Assembly (NCBI GenBank): GCA_046074525.1 | Contig: JBJTOK010000066.1 | Span: 20,358 to 84,357 of the forward strand | Length of the DNA stretch: 64,000 nt | From: JAHEZL01 sp046074525 | GTDB taxonomy: Bacteria; Bacteroidota; Bacteroidia; Flavobacteriales_C; GCA-002722245 | Direction of reading: 5' to 3' | Shown here: positions 63,134 through 64,000 of the stretch, piece by piece | How the letters are laid out: each line of letters begins with the position of its first letter | Position numbering within the stretch: position 1 is the first letter of the stretch | Program-made: the position numbers and the translations under genes | The notes under the pieces: generated by a model | Database searches by the model: none | Told to the model about the DNA's origin: nothing | Seen by the model: only the letters and a program-made list of their open reading frames with translations

Positions 63134-63232
63134 ACGTCATTGCGAGGAGTGTACTCACGACGAAGCAACCTCATCATCATTTTTTTTACGAGGAGGTTGC
63201 TTCATTTTTGAGTACAAAAATTTGCATTAAAG
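63134..63232 (-). repeat. Dispersed palindromic repeat near the integrase
   Basis: Contains GTCATTGCGAGGAGTGTACT, then inverted copies GAAGCAACCTC (63162-63172) and GAGGTTGCTTC (63193-63203), and the AT-rich end TTCATTTTTGAGTACAAAAA. Part of it matches the repeat at 60315 in the opposite orientation. Confidence 0.75.
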
Positions 63233-63462
63233 TAGCTTTTCGGAACTAAACCCTAAAAACCCTTAATTCTTAATGGTTTTACGCTATTTCATTTTATGTC
63301 TGCCTAGGCTCATTCAGGGCTTTTTATGCAGTTTTTGTTACCCGCTTGTTACCCAAAAATACCCAAAGACTTACAAGAGAGTTCATGAACCCTTCAAAAG
63401 TGATTTCCGCTTAGGATATTGCAAGGAAAGGGCTAATTATTAACCTTTTAAACCATTAAGTT
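63233..63462 (+). other. Non-coding region upstream of the integrase, with phased ACCC repeats
   Basis: No gene or tRNA was recognised. At 63337-63364 there are three copies of a (T)TACCC unit: GTTACCC at 63337 and 63348, and ATACCC at 63359, spaced 11 bases, about one helical turn. They could be binding sites for the recombinase or a directionality factor, or part of an attachment site. This cannot be tested within the window because the other end of the element is outside it. Confidence 0.4.
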
Positions 63463-64000
63463 ATGGGTGTCAAATTAAGAGAAAAACAATTGCGTAACGG
63501 TCAGGTATCCTTCTATCTGGATATTTACCACAACAAGGCACGCTGGTATGAATTCCTGGACATTAAAATTCAGAAAAACAGGCCAAGTCCGGAAGACAAA
63601 GAAAAAAGGAGGCTCGCTCAGGAGATCAGAACCAAACGAGAGCACGAGCTTATTGTAGAGGACAATGGCCTTCAGGATAGAAAGAAAAAGTTAGCTTGTT
63701 TTGTTCGGTTCTTTGAGAATTATACACTTGAGGGCAATCGCAATGGGATGTACCATAGTGTGCATAATAATCTGAAGAAATATATGGGAAAGGAGCCTTT
63801 GCCTTTTGTAAAAGTAACTCCTGACTGGCTAAGCACCTTTCAAAAGCATTTGATAAAGACGGTTAGCAACAACAGCACGGTACGCTATATGGAAGCCATT
63901 TCCTGCGCTCTCAATGAAGCCGTCCGAAAGAAAATCATTAATCGGAATCCTTGGAACGACATACCAACAACTCAAAAGCTTAAAATGCAGGATGTTTTCA
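63463..64000 (+). CDS. Tyrosine-type site-specific integrase, cut by the window edge
   Basis: The frame begins at the ATG at 63463 and is open to the end of the window (179 residues visible). The N-terminus VKLREKQLRNGQVSFYLDIYHN is the arm-DNA-binding domain of Bacteroidota integrases, with the SAM-like core-binding domain at about residues 80-175 (LACFVRFFENYT, LPFVKVTPDWLSTFQKHLIK, SNNSTVRYMEAISCALNEAVRKKIINRNPW). The catalytic domain with R-H-R-Y lies beyond the edge. This probably marks the start of a mobile or integrated element extending to the right. Confidence 0.92.
   Translation, partial: MGVKLREKQLRNGQVSFYLDIYHNKARWYEFLDIKIQKNRPSPEDKEKRRLAQEIRTKREHELIVEDNGLQDRKKKLACFVRFFENYTLEGNRNGMYHSVHNNLKKYMGKEPLPFVKVTPDWLSTFQKHLIKTVSNNSTVRYMEAISCALNEAVRKKIINRNPWNDIPTTQKLKMQDVF

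Noticed and set aside
1..64000. CRISPR arrays, rRNA and tRNA genes
   Set aside because: I looked for regularly spaced direct repeats, conserved rRNA text and T-loop motifs and saw none; a covariance search could still reveal a missed tRNA.

Overview
The window is about 64 kb of chromosome from a Bacteroidota bacterium, most like the free-living Flavobacteriales/Chitinophagales-type lineages. Support comes from a PorU/PorV pair of the type IX secretion system, a secreted protein with a T9SS-type C-terminus, a RemB-like gliding protein, many OmpA-like and beta-barrel proteins, the absence of clear Shine-Dalgarno sequences, and several exact copies of the Bacteroidota -7 promoter element TAnnTTTG. 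No rRNA, tRNA or CRISPR array was recognised. Most of the window is ordinary core chromosome; mobile DNA appears only at the right edge, where a tyrosine recombinase begins and runs off the window.

Layout, left to right. 0-8.7 kb: lnt (cut by the left edge), porU2 and porV2 on the minus strand, then divergent pssA-purS. 8.9-14.7 kb: a T9SS cargo protein, a 143-bp nested palindrome, the packed minus-strand run glyS-tatC-lptB, a small beta-barrel protein with a textbook terminator, and a DUF3109 cysteine protein. 14.7-18.7 kb: a 473-bp leader followed by nrdB-nrdA, a class Ia ribonucleotide reductase with eukaryote-like tails. 18.8-26.8 kb: the bacterial alpha-2-macroglobulin / penicillin-binding protein 1C pair. 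27-34 kb: tsaB, small hypotheticals, UPF0316, YdcH, a short ProS, a sulfatase-modifying-factor-like protein, YitT. 33-38.5 kb: a SAM-I riboswitch with its terminator, then metH split into two genes, followed by two OmpA proteins that share a CFCESC motif; these may be one transcript.

38.5-43.7 kb holds the cytochrome oxidase assembly operon (ctaB, two subunit III genes, subunit IV, a Sco-like protein without the copper cysteines, Sco, DUF420). 43.7-53.2 kb holds two secreted proteins of unknown role, the RemB-like outer-membrane protein and a short polysaccharide group (WecA-like, WbuB-like glycosyltransferase, heparinase II/III family, acyltransferase). 53.2-58.2 kb is a run of small stress or housekeeping genes (DUF1801 twice, cyanase, YjdM-like, YjdI-like, OmpA). 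58.2-63.1 kb is dominated by unrecognised membrane proteins, a decayed coding remnant and interspersed repeats.

Three themes stand out. First, several families of intergenic palindromes with perfect arms of 27 to 38 bp. Second, TAnnTTTG elements so close to some ATG codons that the messages should be leaderless. Third, paralogues that have lost expected motifs: a Sco homologue without CxxxC and a prolyl-tRNA synthetase without the usual editing insertion. I did not find a clearly new defence or biosynthetic system; the best candidates for something undescribed are the CFCESC OmpA pair downstream of metH, the degenerate Sco-like protein and the nrdBA leader.
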